NCBI GenBank assembly: GCA_015061055.1
Contig: SUXH01000007.1
Span: forward strand, 43,870 to 107,869
Length of the DNA: 64,000 bases
Reading direction: 5' to 3'
Origin: Bacteroidales bacterium
GTDB taxonomy: Bacteria; Bacteroidota; Bacteroidia; Bacteroidales; Muribaculaceae
Position 1 is the stretch's first letter. Every line of letters starts with the position of its first letter. Position numbers and translations under genes: made by a program. The notes beneath the pieces were generated by a model that saw nothing but the letters and a program-made list of their open reading frames with translations, was not told where the DNA came from and did no database searches. Shown one piece after another: positions 1-7,988 of this stretch.

Positions 1-118
1 TCTATATATCGCTTTTCAGCGTGTTTTTACACTGTTTGTGGTGTGTTGAAAAGTGGGCGAAAAACATCGATGAAATCGGCATTTTTTGAATTTGCGTACT
101 TTTTGCGTACTATTTTTC

Positions 119-150
119 TTGGTATTTTTATTGCCGAATTTGTATTTTTG
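119..150 (+). promoter_or_regulatory. Putative Bacteroidetes-type promoter of the first secreted gene
   Basis: A TTG at 119-121 is followed after 21 bases by TATTTTTG at 143-150, matching the Bacteroidetes -33/-7 pattern (TTG, about 19-21 bases, TAnnTTTG). It lies about 30 bases before the start codon at 183. The surrounding DNA is very AT-rich, so chance matches are likely. Confidence 0.4.
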
Positions 151-182
151 TATCAATTAAAACTTAAAACGTAAAAAAATCT

Positions 183-968
183 ATGAATACAAAGAAAATG
201 ATATTATCTGTGATTGCTTTTTGCACAGCCATAATGGTGTCGGCTGAAAGTAACGACACCTGCACACAAATGCCAAGAACACAAGAAATGTTCCAAAAAG
301 ATTTGAAAAGATTCGCTGAAGAATCAAGAAATTATATGTTAGCAGGTGAAAAGAATCAAATTACAAATTTGTTTGAAGGAGACTCCTTAGCCGTATTGAA
401 TGAAGAACAGATAAAAATATTAGATTATGCAGAAAATTTAGTATCTAAAAATAATAGTATTATTGTTCTTCCTCAAGAATTAAATCTGCTTATAGGTGAT
501 ACAACAAGTGTAAATTATTTTGCATTCCCAAATTGGGATAAATCATTTTTTGTAAAATATGATAATGAACATAAAATCGTAATACCTATGTATGTGGAAT
601 CACATTTGAGTAACGTTCTTCCGGAATTACATATATCATATTATAATAATGGAGAATTTAGTGAAAATGTTTATTCTTTTATTATAGAAAAAGGTGAAGC
701 CGCCGAATGCAAAGGAACTTATTTATGCTCGTATATACAAGGAGAACTTATTTATGGCAAAATTTATAAGGAAGGTAAATTTGTGTGTAATATAAAAGGG
801 CACAAACTTTATGAAAAAAGCGAAAGAAGAAGGGAACAAAGGGAATATGAAAACAGAAGGAAGTATAGGAAAAAGAGAGAAAGATATGAGTATGAAAAAT
901 ATAAATTTACTATATATGGTACTGATAAATGGGATATAGCAGGATTTGAAAAGAAATACAATAGGTAA
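183..968 (+). CDS. Secreted protein of unknown function (paralogue A)
   Basis: I do not recognise this 261-residue protein. Residues 1-21 look like a signal peptide (basic start, hydrophobic core, ending near VSA-ES), so it is probably exported. The middle part, from AGEKNQITNLFEG (about residue 54) to the GDTTSVNY region, is closely repeated in the next gene. The C-terminus (about residues 210-245) is highly charged, rich in Arg, Lys, Glu and Tyr, and could form a charged helix. The gene is markedly more AT-rich than the housekeeping genes downstream, which suggests recent acquisition or weak selection. Together with the next gene it forms a tandem pair from duplication and divergence. Function is unknown. 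Confidence 0.75.
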   Translation: MNTKKMILSVIAFCTAIMVSAESNDTCTQMPRTQEMFQKDLKRFAEESRNYMLAGEKNQITNLFEGDSLAVLNEEQIKILDYAENLVSKNNSIIVLPQELNLLIGDTTSVNYFAFPNWDKSFFVKYDNEHKIVIPMYVESHLSNVLPELHISYYNNGEFSENVYSFIIEKGEAAECKGTYLCSYIQGELIYGKIYKEGKFVCNIKGHKLYEKSERRREQREYENRRKYRKKRERYEYEKYKFTIYGTDKWDIAGFEKKYNR

Positions 969-1079
969 TATTTGAAACTAAGATTTTATATTAGAGATGG
1001 CTTCAAGAATTACCAAATCCTTATTTGTTAAATCAATAAATAGTGATTATCTTTATGTTGAATTTAAAAACTTAAGACT

Positions 1080-1754
1080 ATGTCAAGAAGATGGCTTGTA
1101 TTAATAATGACAGCACTGATATATTGGAGTGTAACTTCAGCAGGTGAAAATAATCAAATTACAAATTTGTTTGAAGGAGATTCTTTAGCCGTATTGAATG
1201 AAGAACAGATAAAAATATTAAATTTTGTTGTGGTCTTAATATGTAAAAATGATAGTGTTGTTGTTCTACCACAAGAATTGAATATGCTGATAGGTGATAC
1301 AACAAAAATAAACTATCTGTCTTACCCTGATTGGCAATCTGCATATTTTCAAAACGATAACAAGAAAACAAGATTAGTTGTGCCTACTTATGCAGAAACT
1401 CCATTGGGTATAGTAAAATCTCAAATCGTAGTAGAACAAAAAAAGTCTGATAAATATAAATGTTTAATAGAATCCCAAATATCAACAAGTGTAGATAAAA
1501 CGCCTTTTACCGGTTCATATATAGAATCAAATATTCAAGGTGAGTTTTTGAAAGGTAAGTTGTATAACAAAGGGGGTGTTGTAGGTGAAATTGAGGGAGA
1601 AAAGTATAATACGATGGTTACCATAAAACAAAATGAAACAAAAAGGTTGAATTTTGAATTTCCGTCTGGACTTCTTCTCTATAAACCTAAATATTTAAGT
1701 GATATTGAAGTGAAAAATATATATGAAAGAAATCGACAGAATTATTATAAATGA
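1080..1754 (+). CDS. Secreted protein of unknown function (paralogue B)
   Basis: This 224-residue protein starts with a different short signal-like segment (about residues 1-21, ending near VTSA). From AGENNQITNLFEG it then follows paralogue A almost exactly for about 25 residues and more loosely to about residue 90. At the DNA level the first 80 bases of the shared block (from 342 in copy A and 1140 in copy B) are nearly identical; the match then decays. The C-terminal halves differ, and copy B lacks the charged tail of A. The gap of 111 bases has no obvious promoter, so the two may be cotranscribed. No known domain is recognised. Confidence 0.7.
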   Translation: MSRRWLVLIMTALIYWSVTSAGENNQITNLFEGDSLAVLNEEQIKILNFVVVLICKNDSVVVLPQELNMLIGDTTKINYLSYPDWQSAYFQNDNKKTRLVVPTYAETPLGIVKSQIVVEQKKSDKYKCLIESQISTSVDKTPFTGSYIESNIQGEFLKGKLYNKGGVVGEIEGEKYNTMVTIKQNETKRLNFEFPSGLLLYKPKYLSDIEVKNIYERNRQNYYK

Positions 1755-1778
1755 CATATGATAGTTACATATTAATAT

Positions 1779-2216
1779 GTGGATTTAACAAACTATATTA
1801 AGCTTGATACCAATAGCGATTTTATGGTAGATTTGTTTATGTTCTCAACCACTCAAAATATTAAAAGTACAATAGAATATGGTGTGCCAGTAATAGTGAG
1901 ATTTGGTAATTGTTACATAACAGTAGTGGGTATTCTATATGATGGTGATATTGTCTACGCCAACCATGATAATGGAAATTTGTATGCAGTAGAGAAGGAT
2001 TATTTTAACAATTATGAAAATATCGTAATAGGGTGTTTTCAACATCTATTTCTAACTCTCAGTGGGTACGACAAGACGATAGCTAAAGGTTTCTTTGCAA
2101 AACGCATTCTGCGTTGTGCTAATGAAACATCTTCGATGTTTTCTTTTGGTGGTGATACCTTTTCCCTAAGATTGAGGCAGGTCTCGGTCGGTTTCACCGA
2201 ACGTGTGCTTCGCTGA
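1779..2216 (+). pseudogene. C39-like cysteine peptidase fragment, 3' end replaced by repeat DNA
   Basis: The frame opens at a GTG just after an in-frame stop. Residues 30-90 (GVPVIVRFGNCYITVVGILY followed by an ANHDNGNLY stretch) resemble the second half of papain-like C39-type domains, with a candidate catalytic His missing or displaced and the usual N-terminal Cys half absent. From about base 2160 the frame reads into the dispersed repeat (ending SVGFTERVLR), which also occurs in non-coding DNA near 56.0 kb. The last 20 or so residues are therefore almost certainly not native. I read this as a 5'- and 3'-truncated remnant rather than a working gene. The family assignment is tentative. Confidence 0.5.
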
Positions 2217-2395
2217 TGCTCAACACACACTCCTCGCTTGCACTCGAACTAAAGGTTCGCTATCGCTCATCTCAAGGCTTCCATTGCGAAACACCCTTCG
2301 GGCGTTTTCTCCGGGAGCTGTGGTCATTGCTGATGCGTTCCACAAGCGATGCCACCATACGACATTGCATTAGTTTTTTCATAATGCATATAAAT
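2159..2395. repeat. Dispersed mosaic repeat, copy 1
   Basis: The DNA changes abruptly to a GC-richer composition. Bases 2164-2241 match, on the opposite strand, bases 56006-56084 almost perfectly. Bases 2250-2310 contain the module also seen at 7290-7355 and twice at 53050-53240 (core CACCCTTCGGGCG). An apparent 61-codon frame at 2216-2401 lies wholly inside this repeat and is not counted as a gene. Confidence 0.8.
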
Positions 2396-2405
2396 CAATG
2401 AGAAC

Positions 2406-3380
2406 TTATGGTGTTGCGAGTGTGCTTTTGATACTGTGTGCCGAAGATGGCATATAGTCGTCCTCATCATCGATGTCGCTTCGTCGATGTCGTTTCGAGT
2501 TCTTTTTGTTGCGTTTTCTCGCTACTTTTTCCTCGTGTTGACGCTGTTTTTTCTGCTCTTTCATTATCTTTTCGCTTCTACGGTTCTTGATACTTGCAGG
2601 ATTCTGCATATTCATCGATATGATGGGTTTTGTCATTCGTGTGATGGCTATGAAATTGGAATCTCGATGCGCCGGATTGAAAAGAATGTTATTGAGCGAC
2701 TTCCCTATGTTAAAACGACTTTGATCGACTTCGGTGTAGATGCCATCGACCTCGCCACAATCGGTGAATTGCCATAAGGTATAAGGCACATTGTTGGCAA
2801 GAACGGGTTCTTCATCGGAATATTTGGCAATGAACAATTCATAACCTTCACTGAAGCTGCCTGCCAAATATCGATTAAAAAAATGTGTTCCGGTATAGAT
2901 AACGGGACGCACACCGTAATGCTGTTCGAGCAAATCGGCAAAGAGCATCACACTATCGGCAACTTGTTTGGCTGACCAATGTCCTCTTACTTCGATGTCG
3001 ATGAGAGGAGCAAGATCTTGTTCGTCGATACGGCATCGTTCGATAAAGTTTTTATATTGGTCGTGAATATAAGAAGTGGCACGCAAGAAGTGGTAACACC
3101 CCACCTTAAGTCCCGCCTTGCGTGCCTCTTGAATGTTTTGTTCGAATGTGGGCGACACATAAGTGGCACCTTCGGTAGCTTTGATGTAGACAAATTGCAC
3201 ATTTTCATCGGTTGCAACTTTGCTCCAATTGATTACTCCTTGATGATTGGACACATCGATACCATGATATCCTAAAAAGGCATCATCATAGAGCTCGGCT
3301 TGTGCATAGGAACAAAGTGCCATCAATGACAGCATAGCCGAAAGGGCCGTTTTCAGTAATGTGTCGCCATTAGAGAGCAT
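2406..3380 (-). CDS. Glycoside hydrolase family 25 lysozyme-like protein, exported
   Basis: Predicted N-acetylmuramidase that cleaves the peptidoglycan glycan chain. A signal peptide covers about residues 1-28. The GH25 barrel runs from about residue 36 to 235 and shows the family hallmarks: GIDVSNHQG (Asp42), YIKATEG, YHFLR and the catalytic DIE at 128-130. The TLWQFTD...DGIYTEVDQSRFN end is also typical. After the barrel comes a long basic tail (about residues 265-310, rich in Arg, Lys and Gln), which may bind the anionic envelope and is not part of the family. Its start is 6 bases after the metK stop on the same strand, so the two are probably cotranscribed, a pairing with no obvious functional logic. 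In this family such an enzyme could serve in self-remodelling or in competition. Confidence 0.9.
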   Translation of the reverse strand: MLSNGDTLLKTALSAMLSLMALCSYAQAELYDDAFLGYHGIDVSNHQGVINWSKVATDENVQFVYIKATEGATYVSPTFEQNIQEARKAGLKVGCYHFLRATSYIHDQYKNFIERCRIDEQDLAPLIDIEVRGHWSAKQVADSVMLFADLLEQHYGVRPVIYTGTHFFNRYLAGSFSEGYELFIAKYSDEEPVLANNVPYTLWQFTDCGEVDGIYTEVDQSRFNIGKSLNNILFNPAHRDSNFIAITRMTKPIISMNMQNPASIKNRRSEKIMKEQKKQRQHEEKVARKRNKKNSKRHRRSDIDDEDDYMPSSAHSIKSTLATP

Positions 3381-3386
3381 AACCGA

Positions 3387-4679
3387 TCAGATATTGAAAG
3401 AGTCTTTGATTGCTTGAACGAAATCGAGTTTTTCCCAAGTGAACAACTCAACCTCAATAGACTTGTTACCTTCGTAATTGGAACGGAATTCTTTCACTAT
3501 TGTACGAGGAGTGCGTCCCATGTGTCCGTAGGCAGCGGTTTCTTCGTAGATAGGCAGTCGCAACTTCAAGCGTTTTTCGATAGCAGCAGGTCGCATATCG
3601 AAAATAGTTTTTAGTTTTTCGGCAATTTCAGAGTCTTCCATATCTACGTGCTTTGTGCCATAAGTGTTGACATATAGGCTCACCGGCTGAGCTACACCGA
3701 TAGCATAGGCCACTTGTACGAGCATTTCATCGGCAACACCTGCCGCCACAGCATTTTTAGCGATGTGTCGGGCAGCATAAGCAGCCGAACGGTCCACCTT
3801 TGAAGGGTCTTTACCTGAGAACGCTCCCCCGCCATGAGCACCTTTACCACCGTAAGTGTCAACAATGATTTTACGTCCTGTCAAACCGGTGTCGCCATGA
3901 GGACCACCGATAACAAATTTTCCGGTAGGATTGACGTGAAGTATCAGTTGGTCATCGAAAAGAGCACGAGTGCTGTCGTTTAACTTTGCAAGAACACGAG
4001 GAAGAAGAATGTTTTGCACATCATTGCGAATGATAGCAAGCATTTCACAATCAGCCTTAAGTTGCGCTTCCTTGCTGTCGTCGGCAGGAACGATAAAATC
4101 ATCGTGCTGAGTACTTATCACAATAGTGTGAATACGTTCGGGCTTGTTGGTGTCGCCATTGTATTCCACTGTAACCTGGCTTTTCGCATCGGGACGAAGG
4201 TAAGTCATTACTTTGCCTTCGTTGCGAATGGCAGTAAGTTCGATAAGCAAAGTGTGAGCAAGAGAAAGCGATATAGGCATATACTCAGGTGTTTCGTTAG
4301 AAGCATAACCGAACATCATACCTTGGTCGCCAGCACCTTGTTCGTCGGCATTTTCTCGGTCCACACCACGATTGATATCTTGAGATTGTTCGTGTAAAGC
4401 AGAGAACACACCACACGATTCAGCATCAAATTTATACTCGCTCTTATTGTATCCAATGCGCTTAATAACATTACGAGTCACCTCCATCAAGTCGATGTAA
4501 GCATTTGATTTTACTTCACCCGCTACTACAACCTGTCCGGTAGTAACAAGAGTTTCGCAAGCAACTTTAGAGTTAGGATCATAAGCCAAAAAGCGGTCGA
4601 GAATAGCATCGCTGATTTGGTCGGCAACTTTGTCGGGGTGTCCTTCCGACACCGATTCAGAAGTGAATAAATAATTCAT
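3387..4679 (-). CDS. metK: S-adenosylmethionine synthetase
   Basis: Makes S-adenosylmethionine from methionine and ATP in the cytoplasm, releasing phosphate and diphosphate. The 430-residue protein has the full set of signature motifs: GHPDK at 13-17 (ATP binding), GAGDQG at 115-120, [12 protein letters not shown] in the middle and GGGAFSGKD near 283. It is full length, slightly longer than the roughly 385 residues of the E. coli enzyme, as usual for Bacteroidetes. A divergent promoter pair separates it from ppiD, and its leader is about 150 bases long, which suggests control at the RNA level. The GH25 gene follows 6 bases downstream. Confidence 0.98.
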   Translation of the reverse strand: MNYLFTSESVSEGHPDKVADQISDAILDRFLAYDPNSKVACETLVTTGQVVVAGEVKSNAYIDLMEVTRNVIKRIGYNKSEYKFDAESCGVFSALHEQSQDINRGVDRENADEQGAGDQGMMFGYASNETPEYMPISLSLAHTLLIELTAIRNEGKVMTYLRPDAKSQVTVEYNGDTNKPERIHTIVISTQHDDFIVPADDSKEAQLKADCEMLAIIRNDVQNILLPRVLAKLNDSTRALFDDQLILHVNPTGKFVIGGPHGDTGLTGRKIIVDTYGGKGAHGGGAFSGKDPSKVDRSAAYAARHIAKNAVAAGVADEMLVQVAYAIGVAQPVSLYVNTYGTKHVDMEDSEIAEKLKTIFDMRPAAIEKRLKLRLPIYEETAAYGHMGRTPRTIVKEFRSNYEGNKSIEVELFTWEKLDFVQAIKDSFNI

Positions 4680-4826
4680 ATTTCCAAGATTTAACGTGGA
4701 AAAATGCAGGGCTTTCTACCTCAAAAATGTGTTGGTTGAATTGTTGTAGAACGCAGTTTTAGCATTTTTTTGTGTGGTTGCAAGCAGCCAAATTTTTCCA
4801 CAGAGTTAATAATCAGTTTTAAAAAT
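4680..4826 (-). promoter_or_regulatory. Long structured leader of metK, candidate RNA control element
   Basis: Between the predicted start site near 4826 and the metK start at 4679 lie about 147 non-coding bases. On the minus strand a TGTGG/CCACA stem encloses about 20 bases ending in TTGCAA. It is followed by an A-tract, then ATGCTAAAAC and a weak AATGC/GCGTT hairpin. The order stem, TTGCA, A-rich stretch, TGCTAAAA recalls SAM-II riboswitches, but the GG/CC half of the SAM-II pseudoknot is not found. A SAM-sensing role is inferred from the gene only. Confidence 0.35.
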
Positions 4827-4832
4827 CGAGTG

Positions 4833-4863
4833 CAAAGATAGTGCAATTGAGAAGTATATACAA
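4833..4863 (-). promoter_or_regulatory. Promoter of metK-lysozyme operon
   Basis: On the minus strand TTG (4861-4863) is followed after 20 bases by TATCTTTG (4833-4840), a very good match to the Bacteroidetes primary sigma consensus. Transcription should start near 4826. Confidence 0.75.
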
Positions 4864-4883
4864 GTAAAAACATAGTTAAATTT

Positions 4884-4914
4884 TTGTGAGGTATACAAAA
4901 AAATGGTATCTTTG
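4884..4914 (+). promoter_or_regulatory. Promoter of ppiD
   Basis: TTG at 4884-4886, 20 bases, then TATCTTTG at 4907-4914. Transcription should start near 4921, giving an 80-base leader before the start codon at 5001. It faces away from the metK promoter. Confidence 0.75.
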
Positions 4915-5000
4915 CGTGCTTATATTCCGCATATATTATATATGTGGGACGTTTTATTGATTGAAATAACGGAAACAAAAACAAAAAATTAAATAACTAA

Positions 5001-7058
5001 ATGGCTGCATTAGAAACAATTAGAAAGAAAGCTGTGCTGTTGACAGTAGTCATCGGTTTGGCTCTATTGGCATTTATCTTGGGTGACTTGCTTAACTCAG
5101 GACAAGCATTTTTTGGCGATGGTAACACTATCGTGAAAGTGGGTGATGAAAAAATCGACGCTATTGAATTCCAAAAGCGTTATGAAGAAGTGAGTGCTCA
5201 ATATCAAAACAGTGGCGCTCAAATGCCTGATGGTGCATTGATTCAAAACAATGTAATCGAAGGTATGATTACAGAAAAACTTCTTAACAAGGAACTTGAA
5301 GCTGTGGGCGTGTATGTTACCGACGCTGAGTTGACAGAAGCGATGACAGGAAAGAACGCAAGTCCGATGATGGTTCAATATGCTCAACAAATGGGATTTG
5401 AATCGCCTGCTCAAATGTATGATTTCTTGTTCAATCCTTCAAAATATGGTGTTACAGCCGACCAAGTGGTAGAAGCTAAGGCTAACTGGTTGCGCCTTGA
5501 AAAGGATATGGAAATGATGCTTAAGCAAGCAAAACTTCAAACACTCTTGATGGGTGCATTCCAAGCTAACGAATTAGATAAGAAAGCGTTGTTTGAAGAA
5601 AACGCAGTTACATCGGAAGTAGCATTCGTTAAGGCAGGTGTTGCAGAACTAAACGACTCTGAATATGCAGTTACTGATGCTGAATTGAAGGCTAAGTACA
5701 ACGAAACAAAGAATCTTTTCAAACTTGACAACGAATTGAGAACAGGTGTTGTGATTTCAGTTGACGTAGTACCTTCAGCTCAAGACCAAGCAGAATCAAA
5801 GGCGTTGATCGATACAACAATGGTTCTTCTTAAGGGTAAATCAGGTGTAGATGATGTGCGCAACAACAGCGAACTTGTGATCCTTGAAAACACAATGAGA
5901 CTTAACGATATCACTGATGCTCAAATCAAAGCATTCATCGAAAAAGCTAAAGTGGGTGAAGTGAGCGAACCTAAGTTTGTATCAAACGAATACACAATCG
6001 CTAAGTTGCTCGGCAAGGAAATGGCTGTCGACTCAGTGCAAATGAACTTCGTAACAATACAAGGTGACAAGAAGGCACAAGATTCTATTATGACAGCACT
6101 AAACTCAGGCAAGAACTTAGCTGAAGTTGTTGACGGCAAGATGGTACAAGGTCAAGAAAATATGTGGCAAGTACTTATCGGTGCTGCCGACTCTATTAAG
6201 ACTAAGGTGCTTAATGCAGGTGTAAAATATTTCGTACTTAGCTCAAACGATCAAATGGCTTACCTTGCTAAGGTAAATAAGAAAGTAGCTCCAAAGCAAC
6301 TTTACAACGTAGCTATCATCTCACACAAGGTTCTTCCAAGTGTTAAGACTATCAACGATCTTCGCGACAACTTGCAAGCATTTATCAACACAAATAACAC
6401 TCTTGCTGCAGTAGATTCAAACGCAGTGAAGATGGGTTATCAACCAATGCCTTTCGAACTCACAAGCACAACACCACAAATCAATGGTATTGCTAACACT
6501 CGCAAGGCAGTACAATGGGTGTTTGGCGCAAGCAAAGGTTCGGTATCTCCTATCTTTGATAAGGAAAACAAAGATAAAATGGTGGTTGTGGCTCTAAGAG
6601 ATGTGTTTGACGGCGAATATATGCCATTGAGCGACTCTAACGTGAAGTCACTTGTGTCAATGCAAGCACTTACTGAAAAGAAAATTGATGCTCTTGTAGA
6701 AAAATATAATGGTAAGGCTAATGACTTGGCAGGCTATGCACAATTGATGAACAGCAAAGTAGATACAGCTCAAGTAACATTCGGTCAAGCATTCATTCCA
6801 GGAATTGGAATGAGCGACAACGGATTTGTTGCTGAAGTATGTAGTGCTGATGAAAATGTGGTGAAGGGTGTTGTGAAAGGTAACAACGGCGTGTATGCGT
6901 TCCAAGTTATCAAGCACAATCATAGCGGACGTACTCCAGGTGCTGAAGTAGAACGTCAATTCAACTCTACTCGCGGAGCAAATGCTGTGATGCAAAACAT
7001 CGATGCAATCCTTCGCAAATCAACAACTGTAGAAAACGAAATGATTAAGTTCTTCTAA
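5001..7058 (+). CDS. ppiD: Membrane-anchored peptidyl-prolyl isomerase/chaperone, PpiD type
   Basis: Predicted periplasmic folding factor held in the inner membrane. One membrane helix lies at about residues 11-31, after a short positive N-terminus. Next comes a SurA-like N-terminal region (about 35-190, with the VGDEKIDAIEFQKRYEEV signature), then parvulin-like regions in the middle and second half, for a total of 685 residues, the usual size of Bacteroidetes PpiD/SurA_N proteins. The parvulin cores are divergent, so isomerase activity may be weak; chaperone activity is the safer reading. It is transcribed alone from its own promoter and ends at a strong hairpin. Confidence 0.88.
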   Translation: MAALETIRKKAVLLTVVIGLALLAFILGDLLNSGQAFFGDGNTIVKVGDEKIDAIEFQKRYEEVSAQYQNSGAQMPDGALIQNNVIEGMITEKLLNKELEAVGVYVTDAELTEAMTGKNASPMMVQYAQQMGFESPAQMYDFLFNPSKYGVTADQVVEAKANWLRLEKDMEMMLKQAKLQTLLMGAFQANELDKKALFEENAVTSEVAFVKAGVAELNDSEYAVTDAELKAKYNETKNLFKLDNELRTGVVISVDVVPSAQDQAESKALIDTTMVLLKGKSGVDDVRNNSELVILENTMRLNDITDAQIKAFIEKAKVGEVSEPKFVSNEYTIAKLLGKEMAVDSVQMNFVTIQGDKKAQDSIMTALNSGKNLAEVVDGKMVQGQENMWQVLIGAADSIKTKVLNAGVKYFVLSSNDQMAYLAKVNKKVAPKQLYNVAIISHKVLPSVKTINDLRDNLQAFINTNNTLAAVDSNAVKMGYQPMPFELTSTTPQINGIANTRKAVQWVFGASKGSVSPIFDKENKDKMVVVALRDVFDGEYMPLSDSNVKSLVSMQALTEKKIDALVEKYNGKANDLAGYAQLMNSKVDTAQVTFGQAFIPGIGMSDNGFVAEVCSADENVVKGVVKGNNGVYAFQVIKHNHSGRTPGAEVERQFNSTRGANAVMQNIDAILRKSTTVENEMIKFF

Positions 7059-7087
7059 GCCATAGAAGATAAATTTCAATAATCACA

Positions 7088-7125
7088 ATGGGGTTACATA
7101 TAATAATGTAACCTCATATTTTTTA
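7088..7125 (+). terminator. Terminator after ppiD
   Basis: Inverted repeat with arms at 7089-7099 and 7106-7116 (core GGTTACAT/ATGTAACC), followed by ATATTTTTTATAT, thirty bases after the ppiD stop. Confidence 0.7.
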
Positions 7126-7189
7126 TATATTTATTGGTGACCGAAAAAAGTTTTTTTTGGGGATGCCAATAATTTTTTGTAGGGTTATA

Positions 7190-7375
7190 TAGGTGGTGTA
7201 CCTAAACGGCACACTCTCTTGTGGTTATGCTTTTCTCCGGGCGCTAAAGCTCCCGGTTACCACAGATGACGCCCTGCGGGCATTTTTCCTTGAGTTAAAG
7301 GTTTGTTTCGCTCATCTCAGGGCTTCCATTGCGAAACACCCTTCGGGCGTTTTCTGCAGGCGAGCTCAACTTCTT
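7190..7375. repeat. Dispersed mosaic repeat, copy 2
   Basis: Bases 7191-7290 match 56405-56505 in the same orientation (shared cores CCCGGTTACCA and CCCTGCGGGY). Bases 7290-7355 carry the module with CACCCTTCGGGCG also present in copy 1 and, reversed, twice near 53.1 kb. It is GC-richer than the flanks. An apparent 64-codon frame here (7193-7387) is repeat-derived. The rest of the 7059-7521 gap holds only the ppiD terminator and a -7-like TATTTTTG (7489-7496) before sufE. Confidence 0.8.
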
Positions 7376-7521
7376 TATTTGTATTGAATATCTGATAGCC
7401 CAATCTTTGAAGAAAGTAAAATGACTTGATTTTTATGATTTTGAGGTGCAAAAGGTTTGTCATTATGGGAAAATTAAAAAAAAATGTGTATTTTTGGAGT
7501 TGAAATTGTAAAATGGGCTAA

Positions 7522-7950
7522 ATGAGTGCTATAAACAAAGTACAAGACGAAATTATTGAAGAATTTTCAGACTTTAGCGACTGGATGGACAAGTATGCCT
7601 ATATCATAGAACTTGGCAATTCGGTTGAACCTATTGAAGATAAATTTAAGACTCCGGATAACATCATTGAAGGCTGTCAAAGTCGAGTGTGGCTTGTTGC
7701 CGATGAGAATGAAGGGAAGATTGATTTTCGCGCCGACAGTGATGCAATCATCGTAAAGGGTCTTATTTCATTGCTTATTCGAGTGCTTTCGGGGCATACT
7801 CCACAAGAAATTTTGGATTGCGATTTGTATTTCTTGAAAGAAATAGGCCTTCAGGAACATTTGTCGCCCACTCGAAGCAATGGTTTGCTTGCCATGATAA
7901 AGCAAATGCGCGTATATGCTTTTGCTTACAAGGCTAAACTCGGAAATTGA
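7522..7950 (+). CDS. sufE: SufE-type cysteine desulfurase activator
   Basis: Accepts persulfide sulfur from the SufS cysteine desulfurase and passes it to the SufBCD scaffold during Fe-S cluster assembly. The 142-residue length and the whole SufE domain fit. The sulfur-accepting cysteine is Cys52 in IIEGCQSRVW, and the conserved SEL-like run GLISLLIRVLSGHTPQEI follows. The rest of the suf cluster is not in this window. A POT transporter starts 38 bases downstream on the same strand and may be cotranscribed. Confidence 0.95.
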   Translation: MSAINKVQDEIIEEFSDFSDWMDKYAYIIELGNSVEPIEDKFKTPDNIIEGCQSRVWLVADENEGKIDFRADSDAIIVKGLISLLIRVLSGHTPQEILDCDLYFLKEIGLQEHLSPTRSNGLLAMIKQMRVYAFAYKAKLGN

Positions 7951-7988
7951 AATTTCAAAATTTATATTAACTAATAATACTATTAATT

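Noticed and set aside
2216..2401. 61-codon frame in the repeat after the peptidase fragment
   Set aside because: It lies entirely in repeat DNA that recurs in both orientations; similar frames (7193-7387, 53071-53256, 56356-56568) come from the same repeats.
4680..4826. Firm assignment of the metK leader as a SAM-II riboswitch
   Set aside because: The stem, TTGCA and TGCTAAAA order fits, but the GG/CC pseudoknot pairing needed for SAM-II is not found. It is listed only as a candidate control element.
4721..4984. 87-codon minus-strand frame between metK and ppiD
   Set aside because: It covers both divergent promoters and the metK leader, has no recognisable domain and starts inside the ppiD leader.
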